Of a stretch of 32,160 nucleotides of DNA, positions 1-7,489 are shown one piece after another. The stretch's first letter is position 1; each line of letters starts with the position of its first letter. Source of the stretch: Bdellovibrionales bacterium. GTDB taxonomy: Bacteria; Bdellovibrionota_C; UBA2361; SZUA-149. Under the pieces are notes generated by a model. The model was not told the origin of the DNA and did no database searches. It was given only the letters and a program-made list of their open reading frames with translations. A program made the translations under genes and the position numbers. The stretch is taken from the NCBI GenBank assembly GCA_020434415.1, contig JAGRAW010000010.1, positions 1-32,160 on the forward strand. The letters are read 5' to 3'.

Positions 1-297
1 GTCAGTTCTTTTGTAGCGATGGCAGTCGCTTTGCTTGCGTTCGTTGATCCGGCATCTGCTCAGACCACGGGCCCACTTTTGACCGCGGACGGTCTCGCTG
101 GTCTTGGGATCGCCATTGCAGCGTTTGGCGGTGCAATGGGGCAGGGTCGAGCAATTTCTGCTGCGCTGGAAGCCATTGGGCGTAACCCAGGCGCTGCCGG
201 TCAGATGTTCTTGCCCTGGCTGCTCGCTCTCGTTCTCATTGAATCGCTCGTTATCTACGCCTTTGTTATCGCGCTTAAACTCGTCGGTCTCATCTAG
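1..297 (+). CDS. atpE: ATP synthase F0 subunit c (5'-partial)
   Basis: This is the proteolipid that forms the membrane rotor ring of F1F0 ATP synthase and carries the coupling ion. The protein is two hydrophobic helices joined by a polar RNP loop (IGRNPGAAG). The first helix is Gly/Ala rich with a GQG motif; the second holds the ion-binding carboxylate in LIESLVIY. An ATG lies at base 19, but it has no Shine-Dalgarno sequence and the frame stays open to base 1. The true start is therefore probably outside the window. The stretch before [10 protein letters not shown] ([12 protein letters not shown]) looks like a cleavable signal segment ending in ASA, as seen in some deltaproteobacterial c subunits. 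The glutamine in helix 1 together with Glu-Ser and a tyrosine four residues further on resembles the sodium-binding pattern, but this is not decisive. Strong hairpins follow the stop codon. Confidence 0.95.
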   Translation, partial: VSSFVAMAVALLAFVDPASAQTTGPLLTADGLAGLGIAIAAFGGAMGQGRAISAALEAIGRNPGAAGQMFLPWLLALVLIESLVIYAFVIALKLVGLI

Positions 298-307
298 GCG
301 ACAGCCC

Positions 308-380
308 TCACGCACGCAGTAGCAAGAAGGTGCGTGAAACGCCGCAAACGATCTTCGGCTTGCCGATGATCGTTTGCGGC
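308..380 (+). terminator. Tandem hairpins after atpE, possible transcript end
   Basis: Two inverted repeats follow atpE directly. The first has arms TCACGCAC (308-315) and GTGCGTGA (330-337). The second, 341-380, is almost a perfect 40-base palindrome: 13-base outer arms (341-353 and 368-380), a T/T mismatch, 5-base inner arms TCGGC/GCCGA and a TT loop. In addition GACAGCC (300-306) can pair with GGCTGTC (378-384), giving an alternative fold. There is no T tract after the stem, so it is not a textbook rho-independent terminator. It could instead be an mRNA 3' stability element for the atp operon. Confidence 0.5.
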
Positions 381-477
381 TGTCAGTAGCCATCGCTGTT
401 GCTCGACACTCTGGCTTCGCAGGACCTCGACACCGTGGCTTCTCCCGGCAAACTCGAGCATGCAGTGTGGAGAATCC

Positions 478-1296
478 GTGGCAGTTATCACCTTCCTCAC
501 GGACTTCGGCAGTAGCGACTCCTACGTCGCTGAAATGAAGGGCACTGCCTTGTGCCTCTGTCCGGCAGCGACACTGATAGATATTACCCACAGTATTCCT
601 CACGCAGACATCCTGCGCGGCGCACAAGTGCTCGCTGCTGCAGCTACGACCTTTCCTGATCGAACCGTGCACATCGGTGTGGTCGACCCCGGCGTTGGCA
701 GCAATCGGCGACGTATTCTCCTGGAAGCCGAGTATGAAACGTCGACGAAGACCAGGCTTCGGGCCTACTTCGTCGGACCGGACAACGGTCTTTTCTCACT
801 TGCCGTCGCCCGTGCTCGGTTAGTAAAGGCCTGGCACATCCGCAACATGTCGTTACTGGCGGGCACGCCGGCGCCGACCACGTTCGACGGTCGTGACGTC
901 TTCACCCCGGTTGGTGCTCAGGTTGCGGCGGGGGCGAAGCCCGATGGACTGGGAACGCCGGTTGACTACGAGCAGCTCGTGCGGCTCGACCTCCCCCTGC
1001 CGATAAAGGGCGCTGACGACAGCCTTGAGGGAGAGATCGTATACATCGACCACTTCGGAAACGCCGTCACCAACATTCCCGCTGATGCGGTGCCGGTAGA
1101 CGCCGGTTTACTCCTGCTGGGAGCGAATGCTGAGCAGCTGCCTCGAGTGGTGAATTATGAGCAAATCGAAGCGGGACGCTGTGCGGTCTTAATCAACAGC
1201 ATGAGACGACTGGAAATAGCGGCACATCGAAGCAGCGCAGCACTTCTGCTGAATCTTCAGGTAGGGCAACTAGTCCGGGTCCAAGCCCGCAAATAG
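478..1296 (+). CDS. S-adenosyl-L-methionine hydrolase (adenosine-forming), DUF62/SAM hydroxide adenosyltransferase family
   Basis: Members of this family split S-adenosylmethionine with water into adenosine and methionine; relatives are fluorinase and chlorinase. Family motifs are visible in order: the N-terminal FLTDFGSSDSYVAEMKG, VVDPGVG, the GPDNG loop, FDGRDVFTPVGA, and in the C-terminal barrel DHFGNAVTNIP followed by INSMRRLEIA. The length of 272 residues is normal. I chose GTG at 478 because GGAGA at 469-473 sits just upstream and the product then begins VAVITFLTDFG, as in the family. An ATG at 460 adds six residues but lacks a ribosome binding site. The gene stands alone, converging on trxB with only 28 bases between stop codons. 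The fluorinase-specific loop cannot be judged by eye, and hydrolase activity is the default assignment. Confidence 0.9.
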   Translation: MAVITFLTDFGSSDSYVAEMKGTALCLCPAATLIDITHSIPHADILRGAQVLAAAATTFPDRTVHIGVVDPGVGSNRRRILLEAEYETSTKTRLRAYFVGPDNGLFSLAVARARLVKAWHIRNMSLLAGTPAPTTFDGRDVFTPVGAQVAAGAKPDGLGTPVDYEQLVRLDLPLPIKGADDSLEGEIVYIDHFGNAVTNIPADAVPVDAGLLLLGANAEQLPRVVNYEQIEAGRCAVLINSMRRLEIAAHRSSAALLLNLQVGQLVRVQARK

Positions 1297-1324
1297 CAAC
1301 GAACTAGCCCGCAAGGCGCCGAGC

Positions 1325-2263
1325 TTATCCCAGTGCTGCGAGGTAGCGTTCTGCTTCCATCGCTGCCATACATCCTGATCCTGCTGCGGTGATCGCCTGA
1401 CGAAAAACATGGTCTTGGACGTCTCCACAGGCAAACACGCCGGGGATAGTCGTCTTGCTGCTGTCCGGCTCTGTCACCAGATACCCGTTGTCGTCCGTCG
1501 GGAGCTGACCGATGAAGAGCTCGGTATTCGGATGATGCCCAATTCCGTAGAAGATACCGTCCGCTTCAATCTGCGTTCGCTCGGCAGTTTGGGAGTGTTC
1601 CAACACTGCACCCGTCACGCCTGTTTTCCGATCGCCAAGTATTTCCACCAGGTTTTGATTGTACAGTATCTCGATTTTGGGATGAGTCTTGACGCGATGC
1701 TGCATGATCTGCGATGCCCGAAACTCCTCTCGACGCAACACGATGCGGACACGCTTGCCGAACTTCGTTAAAAACAGACCTTCTTCACAGGCCGAATCAC
1801 CTCCGCCGATAACGAGAATTTCCTTGTCGCGGAAAAAGGCTCCGTCGCAGGTGGCGCATGTCGACAGACCGAAGCCCATCATTTCGGACTCCCGGGGCAA
1901 ACCTAGGGTTTTCGCAGTGGCGCCCGTGGAGATGATTAACGTCTGTGAGTATTCTTCCCGACCGTCGTCCACCACCACCTTGAACGGCAGGTCGGAGAGC
2001 TCTACTTTGGTAACCCAGCCATTTATGATGGTGGTGCCGAAGCGTAGCGCCTGTTCCCGCATTTCGTTCATGAGATCCGGCCCCAAAATACCCTTGGCGA
2101 AGCCGGGGAAGTTCTCTACTTCCGTGGTAGTCGTGAGCTGACCGCCCGGCTGTGGGCCTTCGATTAGCAGTGGCGACAAGTTCGCGCGAGCTGCGTAAAG
2201 GGCGGCAGTCAAGCCCGCCGGTCCCGAGCCGAGAATCACGATGTGGTGTGGGTTGGTGGCCAT
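1325..2263 (-). CDS. trxB: Thioredoxin reductase (NADPH)
   Basis: This flavoprotein passes electrons from NADPH through FAD and a redox-active disulfide to thioredoxin in the cytoplasm. The 312 residues match the usual low-Mr TrxB length. Visible motifs are the FAD dinucleotide fold GSGPAG (residues 12-17), PGGQL, the redox pair CATCD (Cys136 and Cys139), the NADPH fold GGGDSA (153-158) and the C-terminal FAD motif GDVQD. The NADPH 2'-phosphate site reads VLRREEFRA (about 175-183), where many homologues have HRR; Leu replaces the His but both arginines remain, so NADPH use is still likely. It is divergent from the biotin carboxylase gene across a 319-base spacer and convergent with the SAM hydrolase gene. 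No thioredoxin gene is adjacent. Confidence 0.95.
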   Translation of the reverse strand: MATNPHHIVILGSGPAGLTAALYAARANLSPLLIEGPQPGGQLTTTTEVENFPGFAKGILGPDLMNEMREQALRFGTTIINGWVTKVELSDLPFKVVVDDGREEYSQTLIISTGATAKTLGLPRESEMMGFGLSTCATCDGAFFRDKEILVIGGGDSACEEGLFLTKFGKRVRIVLRREEFRASQIMQHRVKTHPKIEILYNQNLVEILGDRKTGVTGAVLEHSQTAERTQIEADGIFYGIGHHPNTELFIGQLPTDDNGYLVTEPDSSKTTIPGVFACGDVQDHVFRQAITAAGSGCMAAMEAERYLAALG

Positions 2264-2582
2264 TTCGCGTACTAAAGAGAGTGACTAAACGGAACTAACC
2301 TCGATTGCGGGGGAGGCGAAGCAAGTCGTGTTCAACGAGCAACGTCATACCGACACCCCTTTACCTTGGCTTAGAGCTTATCCAAGTACCTGAAGCTACT
2401 TCGGGTACATTAGGCGCCCGTTAGCACCGGCGAATCAATCACGGGCACCAAGGCAAACGCCTCAGCAAAAAAGAATAGCAAGTCCGGGTGGACAGGGCAA
2501 AACCGAGCAGCTAGCGTGCAGAGACGCCTCAAGGACTGTACGTTTTTGGTGCTCGACCTGATAAACAGAAAGGAAGCGTTTG
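2264..2582. other. Divergent intergenic region trxB / biotin carboxylase
   Basis: This is 319 bases with no credible gene. It must hold the promoters of both divergent genes. I see no confident -35/-10 pair. The one clear structure is an inverted repeat at 2386-2408: GTACCTGAAG, loop CTA, CTTCGGGTAC, with a single T/C mismatch that would be a wobble pair in RNA. It is not followed by T residues. Confidence 0.6.
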
Positions 2583-4013
2583 ATGTCGCGACGGCTACAG
2601 CGCCTGCTCATCGCCAACCGCGGCGAAATCGCGGTTCGTATTATTCGCGCTGCGCGTGCCGCCCGCGTCGAGACAATCGCGGTGTACTCTGAGGCTGATG
2701 CCGGGGCACTCCATGTCCGCCTCGCCGATCGAGCTATTTTAATTGGACCTTCACCCGCTCGACAAAGCTACCTCTCGATAGACCGACTGCTCGATGCTGC
2801 AATTCAAAGTGGCGCTGACGCAGTGCATCCCGGCTATGGGTTTCTCGCCGAAAACGCTGATTTCGCCCATGCGGTGACGAACCAGGGGCTCGTGTTCGTC
2901 GGCCCTAGTGCTGAGACCATTCGAGTTATGGGTGACAAGCGCCGAGCACGGGAGTGTGCGGTCGCCGCGGGGGTGGAGGTCGTACCCGGCACGGGTGCCG
3001 ATCCTTCGCCGGATGAGCTCGAGAAGTTTGTCTCGACCGTACAGTTTCCGGTGCTGGTCAAAGCGGTGGCAGGCGGAAGCGGCCGGGGTATGCGGCTCGT
3101 TGAAAGGAAGGAGGATCTTGCTGAGCGAATTGACGAGGCCCGCCGTGAAGCGGAAGCCGCTTTCGGCAACGGTTCCGTTCTCCTGGAGAAGTATCTTGAG
3201 CGTCCCCGGCATATCGAAGTGCAAGTTTTCGGCGATGGTCGGGGGCAAGTCGTGCACCTGTTCGAGCGAGATTGCTCGGTGCAGCGGCGGCATCAAAAGT
3301 TGGTCGAGGAGAGCCCTGCTCCGGGACTCCATCCCCGGCTGCGCGAACGGATTTGTGCAGCCGCGGTCAAAGTGGCGCAAGCGGTCGGTTACGAGGGAGC
3401 CGGGACCGTGGAGTTGTTGGTGGAAGGAGGGGCAAACCCTGACGATGCGTTCTACTTTTTGGAGATGAATACGCGCATCCAAGTGGAACATCCGGTAACC
3501 GAGGAGGTCACCGGTATCGATCTGGTACGCGAACAGCTTCAGGTGGCAACCGGCGCCGGGTTCTCGTTCGATCCTTCGTCCCTCGAGCAGCGTGGGCACG
3601 CAATAGAGCTGCGAATCTATGCCGAGGATTGCCGGAAGTCGTTTGCCCCACAGAGCGGCCGCCTCCAGTATATTTCTCGGAGCGGCGGACCGGGCGTACG
3701 CGAGGACGGCTGGGCTGAAGCGGGTACGACTATCTCGCCGTACTACGACTCCCTCCTGACCAAGCTGATTTTCAGCGGGCCGGATCGACAGGCGACAATA
3801 GAGCGAGCCATTGCAACCGTCGATACGTTTGTCGTTGATGGCCTTCCCACCACCTTGGATTTCCACCGCTGGCTGCTACGAACGGAAGCGTTTCGTAGCG
3901 GCGCGGTCGATGTGAAATGGGTGGAGCGGGAATACCGCGGGGAGGTAGTTCCGCCACAAAGCGTCGGGCCGCTCCGACTTCCGGATACTGACGGCGATGC
4001 TGCAGAAGATTGA
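2583..4013 (+). CDS. accC: Biotin carboxylase (acetyl-/acyl-CoA carboxylase subunit)
   Basis: The enzyme carboxylates biotin on a carrier protein using ATP and bicarbonate, the first half-reaction of acetyl-CoA or other acyl-CoA carboxylases. The 476 residues span the whole catalytic unit: IANRGEIAVRI near the N-terminus, HPGYGFLAEN (82-91), the glycine-rich ATP lid AVAGGSGRGM (161-170), the metal/bicarbonate motif EMNTRIQVEHPVTE (294-307) and the catalytic arginine in ELRIYAED (about Arg344). There is no C-terminal biotinyl MKM site, so it is a stand-alone subunit, and no accB or carboxyltransferase lies nearby. The reading frame can begin at TTG 2580, but ATG 2583 has AGGAAG at 2571-2576 with ideal spacing. 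The last 17 bases overlap the pseudouridine synthase gene, implying co-transcription. Whether the partner is acetyl-, propionyl- or another CoA carboxylase cannot be told. Confidence 0.9.
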   Translation: MSRRLQRLLIANRGEIAVRIIRAARAARVETIAVYSEADAGALHVRLADRAILIGPSPARQSYLSIDRLLDAAIQSGADAVHPGYGFLAENADFAHAVTNQGLVFVGPSAETIRVMGDKRRARECAVAAGVEVVPGTGADPSPDELEKFVSTVQFPVLVKAVAGGSGRGMRLVERKEDLAERIDEARREAEAAFGNGSVLLEKYLERPRHIEVQVFGDGRGQVVHLFERDCSVQRRHQKLVEESPAPGLHPRLRERICAAAVKVAQAVGYEGAGTVELLVEGGANPDDAFYFLEMNTRIQVEHPVTEEVTGIDLVREQLQVATGAGFSFDPSSLEQRGHAIELRIYAEDCRKSFAPQSGRLQYISRSGGPGVREDGWAEAGTTISPYYDSLLTKLIFSGPDRQATIERAIATVDTFVVDGLPTTLDFHRWLLRTEAFRSGAVDVKWVEREYRGEVVPPQSVGPLRLPDTDGDAAED

Positions 4014-4977
4014 GGTCGATGCGGCCGACAGCGGGCAGCGGCTCGACGTGTTTCTTTCGCGCATCGTCGCCGAGCTTAGTCGTCGTCGCGCGCGACTACT
4101 GTGCGACCAAGGCAAGGTGCAAGTAAACGCTCGACCGGCACGAGCCGGTCTGCTTGTGCGGGAGGGGGACATCGTTCTGATTTCCCAAAACGACCTTCCC
4201 GCTGCTGCCAGAAAAGACGGTGCCGCTGCAGTATCGCTTCCGATTCATTACGAGGATGAACATCTACTGATCGTGGAGAAACCGCCGCGAATGCCATCGG
4301 TCACCCTACGGCAGGGTGATCCACCGACGGTTGCGGACTGGTTGGTAAGGCACTGCGACGCTTGTGCCTCCGCGGGCCGCAGTCCCTCAGAGGGAGGCCT
4401 CGTCCAGCGACTCGACTTTTCCACCAGCGGAATGCTGCTGGCGGCTAAATCCGTTGAGGTGTGGGAGCGCCTTCACCGGATGTTGCTCGAGGGGGAGATC
4501 GAAAAGACGTATCAAGCGCTTTGTGAAAGCAATGCGGCGGTTGATATCCAGCGTCTTAGCGAAGAGTCTCTCGTCCAATACCCTCTCTTTGCTCGGTCCG
4601 ATGGTAAGGCGATGTGCGCTGTAGCTCCCAGCCCTAAAGCTGAATACGGGATACCCAAAGGGGCGACCGTGCTTGAAGCGCGCACTTGGCTCCAGCTAGT
4701 GCAACCGCTCGGTAAGGTTGTGCTGTTTCGCGCCAGGGGGTTTGGCATGCGGCGGCATCAAGTAAGAGTGCACCTTGCCGCACTGGGTTTTCCGCTCGTG
4801 GGAGATGCTCTCTATGGCGCCCGCACTGAATTGCGGAGTCTCGGCATCAGTCGTGAAGGATTTCTACTTCACGCCTCGGGACTGCGCTTCAATCATCCCC
4901 TGACCGGCGCGGCGCTTTGCATTGAGAGTGAGTCGAACGAGCTCGCTACGCTCTGCATGGGATTGGAAACTGCTTGA
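3997..4977 (+). CDS. RluA-family RNA pseudouridine synthase
   Basis: The enzyme isomerises uridine to pseudouridine in rRNA or tRNA. The N-terminal 60 residues form an S4 RNA-binding domain (GQRLDVFLSRIVAELSRRRAR then GKVQVN). The catalytic domain follows: IVEKPPRMPS, the active-site motif QRLDFSTSGMLLAAKS with catalytic Asp140, and the C-terminal RRHQVRVHLAALGFPLVGDALYG. The usual His before RLD is Gln here, and the loop after it is ordinary. The 326 residues fit RluC/RluD-type proteins, although the region between the catalytic motif and the C-terminal motif (about 165-235) is diverged, so the RNA target cannot be assigned. It begins inside the 3' end of the biotin carboxylase gene (17-base overlap), with no clear ribosome binding site, so translation is probably coupled. 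Confidence 0.88.
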   Translation: MLQKIEVDAADSGQRLDVFLSRIVAELSRRRARLLCDQGKVQVNARPARAGLLVREGDIVLISQNDLPAAARKDGAAAVSLPIHYEDEHLLIVEKPPRMPSVTLRQGDPPTVADWLVRHCDACASAGRSPSEGGLVQRLDFSTSGMLLAAKSVEVWERLHRMLLEGEIEKTYQALCESNAAVDIQRLSEESLVQYPLFARSDGKAMCAVAPSPKAEYGIPKGATVLEARTWLQLVQPLGKVVLFRARGFGMRRHQVRVHLAALGFPLVGDALYGARTELRSLGISREGFLLHASGLRFNHPLTGAALCIESESNELATLCMGLETA

Positions 4978-5063
4978 GAGGAGGGTCCTGTCACCGGGAC
5001 GCGTGGTTCGTTGCGTTTCCGGCCTGAGGCGGGGACGTTCACGCAAAACTAGTCCGCGAAAAT

Positions 5064-5178
5064 GGACAGGGTTTCGCAAAAAGGACAGGGTTTCGCAAAG
5101 AAGAAAGGGTTTCAGAAAAGGATAGGGTAAAAAAGACAGGGTGAAAGAAAGACAGAGTTAGAGAAAGACAGGGTAAGG
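5064..5178 (+). repeat. Degenerate A-rich tandem repeat (GACAGGGT core)
   Basis: About seven imperfect units follow the pseudouridine synthase gene. GGACAGGGTTTCGCAAA occurs exactly at 5064-5080 and 5083-5099. Decayed versions follow: AGAAAGGGTTTCAGAAA (about 5102), AGGATAGGGT (about 5119), AAGACAGGGT (about 5133), AAGACAGAGT (about 5149) and AAGACAGGGT (about 5165). The spacing drops from 19 to about 15-16 bases. The strand is strongly purine-biased. The array ends in the palindrome GGGTAA-GG-TTACCC (5171-5184), directly before the stop codon of the convergent gene. Confidence 0.75.
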
Positions 5179-5185
5179 TTACCCG

Positions 5186-5785
5186 CTAATGATAAACGAT
5201 GTTCTCAACCGCCGGTCGGCTAAGACTGTCGTACAGCTTTTTCAAGGCGTTCGCCAGCGCCATGTCGTTACGTTTGAGCTCTGACTTGATTTCTTTGATT
5301 CGCTGCTCGAAGTCGGTCTTGCTCCAAGACGGAATGTGCTTTCCGGCCTGCTCTCGACGAAACTTCAGGCTTCTGAACGATTCGTCGGCCCGAAGCAGCA
5401 GCTTCTGCAGTTCCGCCCGCTCAATGAACAACCGCTCTACTTCAGCAATATTCTCCGCGCGACTACCGAATTCTTCCGCAATCAAGAGGCAGCGCGAGAG
5501 GAAATTTTGATGGTGCTCCCGAATCCGTTGGATCCCCTCGTCGCTTTTTGGCAAATCGAAAATCGTGCAACGGCGAAGCAACTTCAGCGCCTCATTACAG
5601 CGATGTTCAGCGACCAAAGCATCGACTTTCTTGAGACGACCGGCAGCTTTCCGATGGCGTCCTGAGCCTTTGCCTCCCTGGTAGAGACCAAAGAGCGGCG
5701 CAATCAACAGCCAGCCGAAGTAAGCCGTTATCAGCAGGCCGAGGAGAAGCAGAGCTATGGCGACAATAAAGTTGAAAAGCTGCAT
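5186..5785 (-). CDS. Hypothetical membrane-anchored coiled-coil protein
   Basis: I do not recognise this 199-residue protein. It begins with a long hydrophobic stretch (FNFIVAIALLLLGLLITAYFGWLLIAPLFGLY, roughly residues 4-35), which is one long or two short membrane segments. A Gly/Lys/Arg-rich turn follows (GGKGSGRHRKAAGR), consistent with the rest facing the cytoplasm. The remaining 150 residues are charged and helical with heptad-like Leu spacing (VDALVAEHRCNEALKLLRRC, VERLFIERAELQKLLLRADES, IKEIKSELKRNDMALANALKKL), suggesting a coiled coil. The region around RLKKVDALVAEHRCNEALKLL could be a single TPR-like helix pair. It is a lone gene, divergent from hemH and convergent with the repeat array. 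The ATG has no strong Shine-Dalgarno sequence. Confidence 0.7.
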   Translation of the reverse strand: MQLFNFIVAIALLLLGLLITAYFGWLLIAPLFGLYQGGKGSGRHRKAAGRLKKVDALVAEHRCNEALKLLRRCTIFDLPKSDEGIQRIREHHQNFLSRCLLIAEEFGSRAENIAEVERLFIERAELQKLLLRADESFRSLKFRREQAGKHIPSWSKTDFEQRIKEIKSELKRNDMALANALKKLYDSLSRPAVENIVYH

Positions 5786-5900
5786 GGACGGATTTGGTTC
5801 CGAGTATGTTGCTATGGTAACTTCTCCCCGCTAAAAAGGCAAAAGTATCGCAGAGATCGCCGTGTTTTCGGCATCCTGTCGGCGGAGTCGGAGAAGTCGC

Positions 5901-7022
5901 ATGAAAAATGACAACCCGTATCAGTTTGTCGGAGAGCGCGACTACGTGCATGGGAGCGTTCCCGCCGTCGGGGTGCTGGTGGTTAATCTGGGCACGCCCG
6001 AAGCCCCGACCGCAAAAGCCCTCCGCCCCTACCTACGGGAGTTCCTCGGAGACCGGCGCGTCATCGAGCTTCCCCGGGCAATGTGGTGGCTGATTCTGAA
6101 CGGCATCGTCTTGGTCCGACGGCCGAAGCAGTCCGCTGAGCTGTATGCGCAGGTGTGGACCAAAGAGGGCTCACCGCTACGTGTGTATACCGAGAAAGTG
6201 ACGGACGTTATTCGTCAGGCATTGCAGAGTCGCTACGGCACCCCCGTCGTAGTCGAGTACGCGATGCGCTACGGTCAGCCTTCAGTCGCTCATGGACTGA
6301 ACAAGCTGCGGCAGGCGGGCGCGCGGCGCATTCTCATTTTGCCGATGTATCCGCAGTATTCGGCGACTTGTGGCGGCACCGTTTTCGACGCGGTTGCAGC
6401 CGAACTGACCCAATGGCGTTGGGTCCCCGAGCTACGCACCATCATGCAGTTTCATGACGAGCCAGGCTATATTCGCGCCTTGGCAAATAGCGTGCGTGAG
6501 CTGTGGGACAAGGACGGGAAGCCTGACAAGCTCGTGATGTCATTTCATGGCATCCCCAAGCGATACTTTCAAAATGGCGATCCCTACCATTGTCACTGTC
6601 AGAAAACGGGACGCCTGTTAGCAACTGCTCTTGGCCTGACGAAAGACGAGTATATTGTCAGCTTTCAGTCCTTGTTTGGCAAAGAAGAGTGGATTCGCCC
6701 GTACACCGATGAAACCATGAAAGCGTTGGGCGCTGCGGGTGTGGAAAAAGTCGATGCGATTTGCCCCGGTTTCACAGCGGACTGTCTAGAAACGCTGGAG
6801 GAGATCGATGAACAGAACCGGGAGCTTTTCCTGCATGCCGGCGGCAAGCAGTTTCGCTATATCCCGGCACTGAATGATCGCCCTGACTTCGTTGCGACGC
6901 TTCTAGACCTCATTGAACGTAATCTCGCGGGTTGGGTAGAAACCAACGAAAGCTATCAAGCGGCAGTTGTCGCCGAAGCCGCCAGGGACAGCGAACGTGC
7001 ATATCGAGCCATGAACGAATAG
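5901..7022 (+). CDS. hemH: Ferrochelatase
   Basis: The enzyme inserts ferrous iron into protoporphyrin IX, the last step of protoheme synthesis. Diagnostic motifs are VNLGTPEAPT at the N-terminus, PMYPQYSATCGGT, the active-site SFHGIPKRY with catalytic His216, GDPYHCHCQKTGRLL, FQSLFGKEEWIRPYTDET and CPGFTADCLETLEEI, where Glu297 lines the proton/metal path. The frame is open from ATG 5862, but ATG 5901 has GGAGA at 5890-5894 and avoids an Arg/Ser-rich leader absent from the family. The result is 373 residues. The C-terminal 30 or so residues after LLDLIERNL extend past the E. coli enzyme end and are Ala/Glu rich. No other heme gene is adjacent. Confidence 0.95.
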   Translation: MKNDNPYQFVGERDYVHGSVPAVGVLVVNLGTPEAPTAKALRPYLREFLGDRRVIELPRAMWWLILNGIVLVRRPKQSAELYAQVWTKEGSPLRVYTEKVTDVIRQALQSRYGTPVVVEYAMRYGQPSVAHGLNKLRQAGARRILILPMYPQYSATCGGTVFDAVAAELTQWRWVPELRTIMQFHDEPGYIRALANSVRELWDKDGKPDKLVMSFHGIPKRYFQNGDPYHCHCQKTGRLLATALGLTKDEYIVSFQSLFGKEEWIRPYTDETMKALGAAGVEKVDAICPGFTADCLETLEEIDEQNRELFLHAGGKQFRYIPALNDRPDFVATLLDLIERNLAGWVETNESYQAAVVAEAARDSERAYRAMNE

Positions 7023-7048
7023 TTCACGCTCGGCATACGCCGGAATGG

Positions 7049-7339
7049 CTAGGGAAGTTGTTCGTCAGAAAAGGTGTCAGCACTTTCCGGAAAAATCTCG
7101 ATTGCAACGGACAACGGTCGTTCAATGCGAATCGTACGTTGCTCGAGCGTTGCTAACGCCGCAACGGTGCTCAGGCTGAGTCGCTCATTTCGTCGAAGCT
7201 TTACGACAGTGGACTGGCCCGTTCCTCTTTTTTCGATTTCAAGTCTATCGCGGATGTCGGCAGTATTTGCGCAAGCGCACTCCGAGGAACAACTGTCCGG
7301 AGGCTTTACAGAAGAATCTTTTTGACCACCACCACTCAT
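7049..7339 (-). CDS. Small hypothetical protein
   Basis: This 96-residue reading frame is not recognised. The first 30 residues are Gly/Ser/Cys rich (CSSECACAN). The remainder alternates charged and hydrophobic residues like a small beta-rich domain (DRLEIEKRGTGQSTVVKLRR, QRTIRIERPLSVAIEIFPES). It is supported by a GGAG nine bases before the ATG, by filling an otherwise empty 467-base gap, and by its credible amino acid mix. An opposing frame (7074-7325, plus strand) is about as long but has a Ser/Arg-rich, shadow-like composition. The gene lies tail to tail with hemH, 26 bases apart. Confidence 0.4.
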   Translation of the reverse strand: MSGGGQKDSSVKPPDSCSSECACANTADIRDRLEIEKRGTGQSTVVKLRRNERLSLSTVAALATLEQRTIRIERPLSVAIEIFPESADTFSDEQLP

Positions 7340-7414
7340 ACCACAGCACTCCGTACTGAACCTGCACCATGTGGTCCGGCAAGACCACTCTCAGGTGTTA
7401 TGACGTGCTTCACC

Positions 7415-7426
7415 CGATAGCTATCG
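7415..7426. promoter_or_regulatory. 12-base perfect palindrome, possible operator
   Basis: CGATAGCTATCG lies in the 150-base gap between the GNAT gene stop and the start of the small minus-strand frame, about 75 bases upstream of the latter. A symmetric site of this size in a spacer could bind a dimeric regulator. It could also be chance. Confidence 0.25.
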
Positions 7427-7489
7427 CCCGCTACTGCTACCAATTCCGGGATCTACTAGTCGAGAGCCGGTCGGTACCCTAAGAAGTCC

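Noticed and set aside
2751-3866. Minus-strand open frame of 371 codons
   Set aside because: It lies wholly antisense to the biotin carboxylase gene and has no recognisable motif or ribosome binding site.
5064-5178. Possible CRISPR array
   Set aside because: Units are degenerate, tandem with almost no spacers, only 15-19 bases in period, and no cas genes are near.
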